13,302 nucleotides of DNA. Origin: Caryophanales bacterium UBA4100 (GTDB lineage: Bacteria; Bacillota; Bacilli; Paenibacillales; UBA4045). The notes under the pieces were generated by a model. It saw only the letters and a list, made by a program, of their open reading frames with translations. It made no database searches and was not told where the DNA came from. How positions within the stretch are numbered: the stretch's first letter is position 1; each line of letters starts with the position of its first letter. The position numbers were made by a program, and so were the translations under genes. The stretch covers positions 10,378-23,679 of the forward strand of contig DFXU01000029.1 in assembly GCA_002383285.1 (NCBI GenBank). Reading direction: 5' to 3'. This document shows, piece by piece, positions 12,732 to 13,302 of the stretch.

Positions 12732-13302
12732 TTAAGTGTACAATTCTCTTAAGGAACGTATCCCTTCAGCCTGAATAGCATCATAACGGATAATACGCAC
12801 CGCATCCATCCCGATCTGCTGCGGTGCCCAGACATCGTTGGTTACATGGTCACCAATATATAGTACATCCTTAGCATCGAGCCCCGATTCCTGCAAGGCT
12901 AATACGAATATTGCTGGATTTGGTTTTTCCAACCCTACTTCTGTAGAAACAATGATGGGATCGAAGTAACGTGAAATCCCCTTCTCCTCTAATATACCTC
13001 TTAGTGTAGGTGCAAAGTTAGAGATTACACCTAAACGTAATCCTCGCTGGGATAAGGCTTCTAAGCAGTCATTAACATCCTCGAATAAAGAATAATGCTC
13101 TGCGGCAACGAATACATCATACATCTCATGGCAGCAACGATGTATTCGTTCCTCATTCCATATATAATAGGCACCAAGATGATTCATAATGAATGTATAG
13201 ATGGTTATCCAGAATTGCCGATCGGATTCTGGTGTACAGACCTCTTCCGTATAACTAGACTTACTAGTGTAGAAGTGATCAATTGCTTCAGCAAGTAACC
13301 CT
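12732..13302 (-). CDS. HAD-IA family hydrolase, N-terminus beyond window
   Basis: Mg-dependent hydrolase of the HAD superfamily, subfamily IA. The frame stays open from the stop at 12732 to the right edge, so the gene enters from outside; the ATG at 13187 is internal, not the start. About 189 residues are visible. The DxDGT nucleophile motif is off-window. Present are a helical cap, motif II in LGVISNF (catalytic Ser), motif III Lys in EVGLEKPNPAIF and motif IV in LYIGDHVTNDVWAPQQIGM. The residue next to the cap is rich in aromatic and His/Cys residues (WNEERIHRCCHEMY). Likely a phosphatase or dehalogenase-like enzyme of unknown substrate. It lies 43 bp upstream of the PBP gene in the same direction. 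Confidence 0.87.
   Translation of the reverse strand, partial: GLLAEAIDHFYTSKSSYTEEVCTPESDRQFWITIYTFIMNHLGAYYIWNEERIHRCCHEMYDVFVAAEHYSLFEDVNDCLEALSQRGLRLGVISNFAPTLRGILEEKGISRYFDPIIVSTEVGLEKPNPAIFVLALQESGLDAKDVLYIGDHVTNDVWAPQQIGMDAVRIIRYDAIQAEGIRSLRELYT

Noticed and set aside
13095..13298. Plus-strand open frame at the right edge
   Set aside because: It lies opposite the continuous HAD-IA frame, which stays open to the window edge and has conserved motifs.

Overview
The window reads as chromosomal core and accessory DNA of a low- to mid-GC, endospore-type Gram-positive bacterium, most likely Paenibacillus or a close relative. The grounds are Shine-Dalgarno sites of the AGGAGG type, GTG/TTG starts, a SpoVB/YtgP-type flippase, a gamma-D-glutamyl-diamino-acid-type M14 peptidase, DUF1450 and HesB (YneR-like) proteins, and a Bacillus-like class B PBP. 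This placement is inference from protein style, not from a database search. Almost everything lies on the minus strand; one gene, a histidine kinase, is on plus. Direction of reading is therefore mostly right to left.

Region 1 (1-1400, minus): a c-di-GMP class I (GEMM) riboswitch aptamer followed by an intrinsic terminator stands in front of a DUF192 gene, a 58-aa Flp-type pilin gene (631-807) and an A24 prepilin peptidase (TadV/CpaA-like). An 8-nt segment at the aptamer 3' edge is exactly complementary to the terminator's left arm and loop. A terminator/antiterminator exchange can therefore be drawn, and it predicts that c-di-GMP switches the pilus genes OFF. A second terminator separates pilin from peptidase. 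The rest of a Tad locus, if present, lies left of the window.

Region 2 (1517-6480, minus): a probable seven-gene transcription unit. It runs from a TATAAT promoter at about 6451 through a Cof-type HAD phosphatase, a DUF456 membrane protein, a MurJ/SpoVB-like flippase, a thioredoxin-like protein, an M14 peptidase, a HesB-like protein and a DUF1450 protein. It ends in a strong terminator at 1517-1560. Two themes are visible: cell wall precursors and peptides, and thiol/Fe-S-like small proteins.

Region 3 (6553-7930, plus): a seven-TM sensor histidine kinase with a TTG start and no response regulator beside it. A 13-bp inverted repeat lies between it and the convergent metal transporter.

Region 4 (7939-10600, minus): an ABC metal importer (ATPase, permease, lipoprotein) with tight overlaps. 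The His-His-Glu-Asp ligand set of the lipoprotein points to manganese rather than zinc. Its control region has a good -10 and two inverted repeats that could be operators.

Region 5 (10611-13302, minus): a class B penicillin-binding protein of the elongasome (PBP2) type with its own terminator. It is preceded by a HAD-IA hydrolase whose start lies beyond the right edge. No tRNA, rRNA, IS element, phage gene or CRISPR array was seen.
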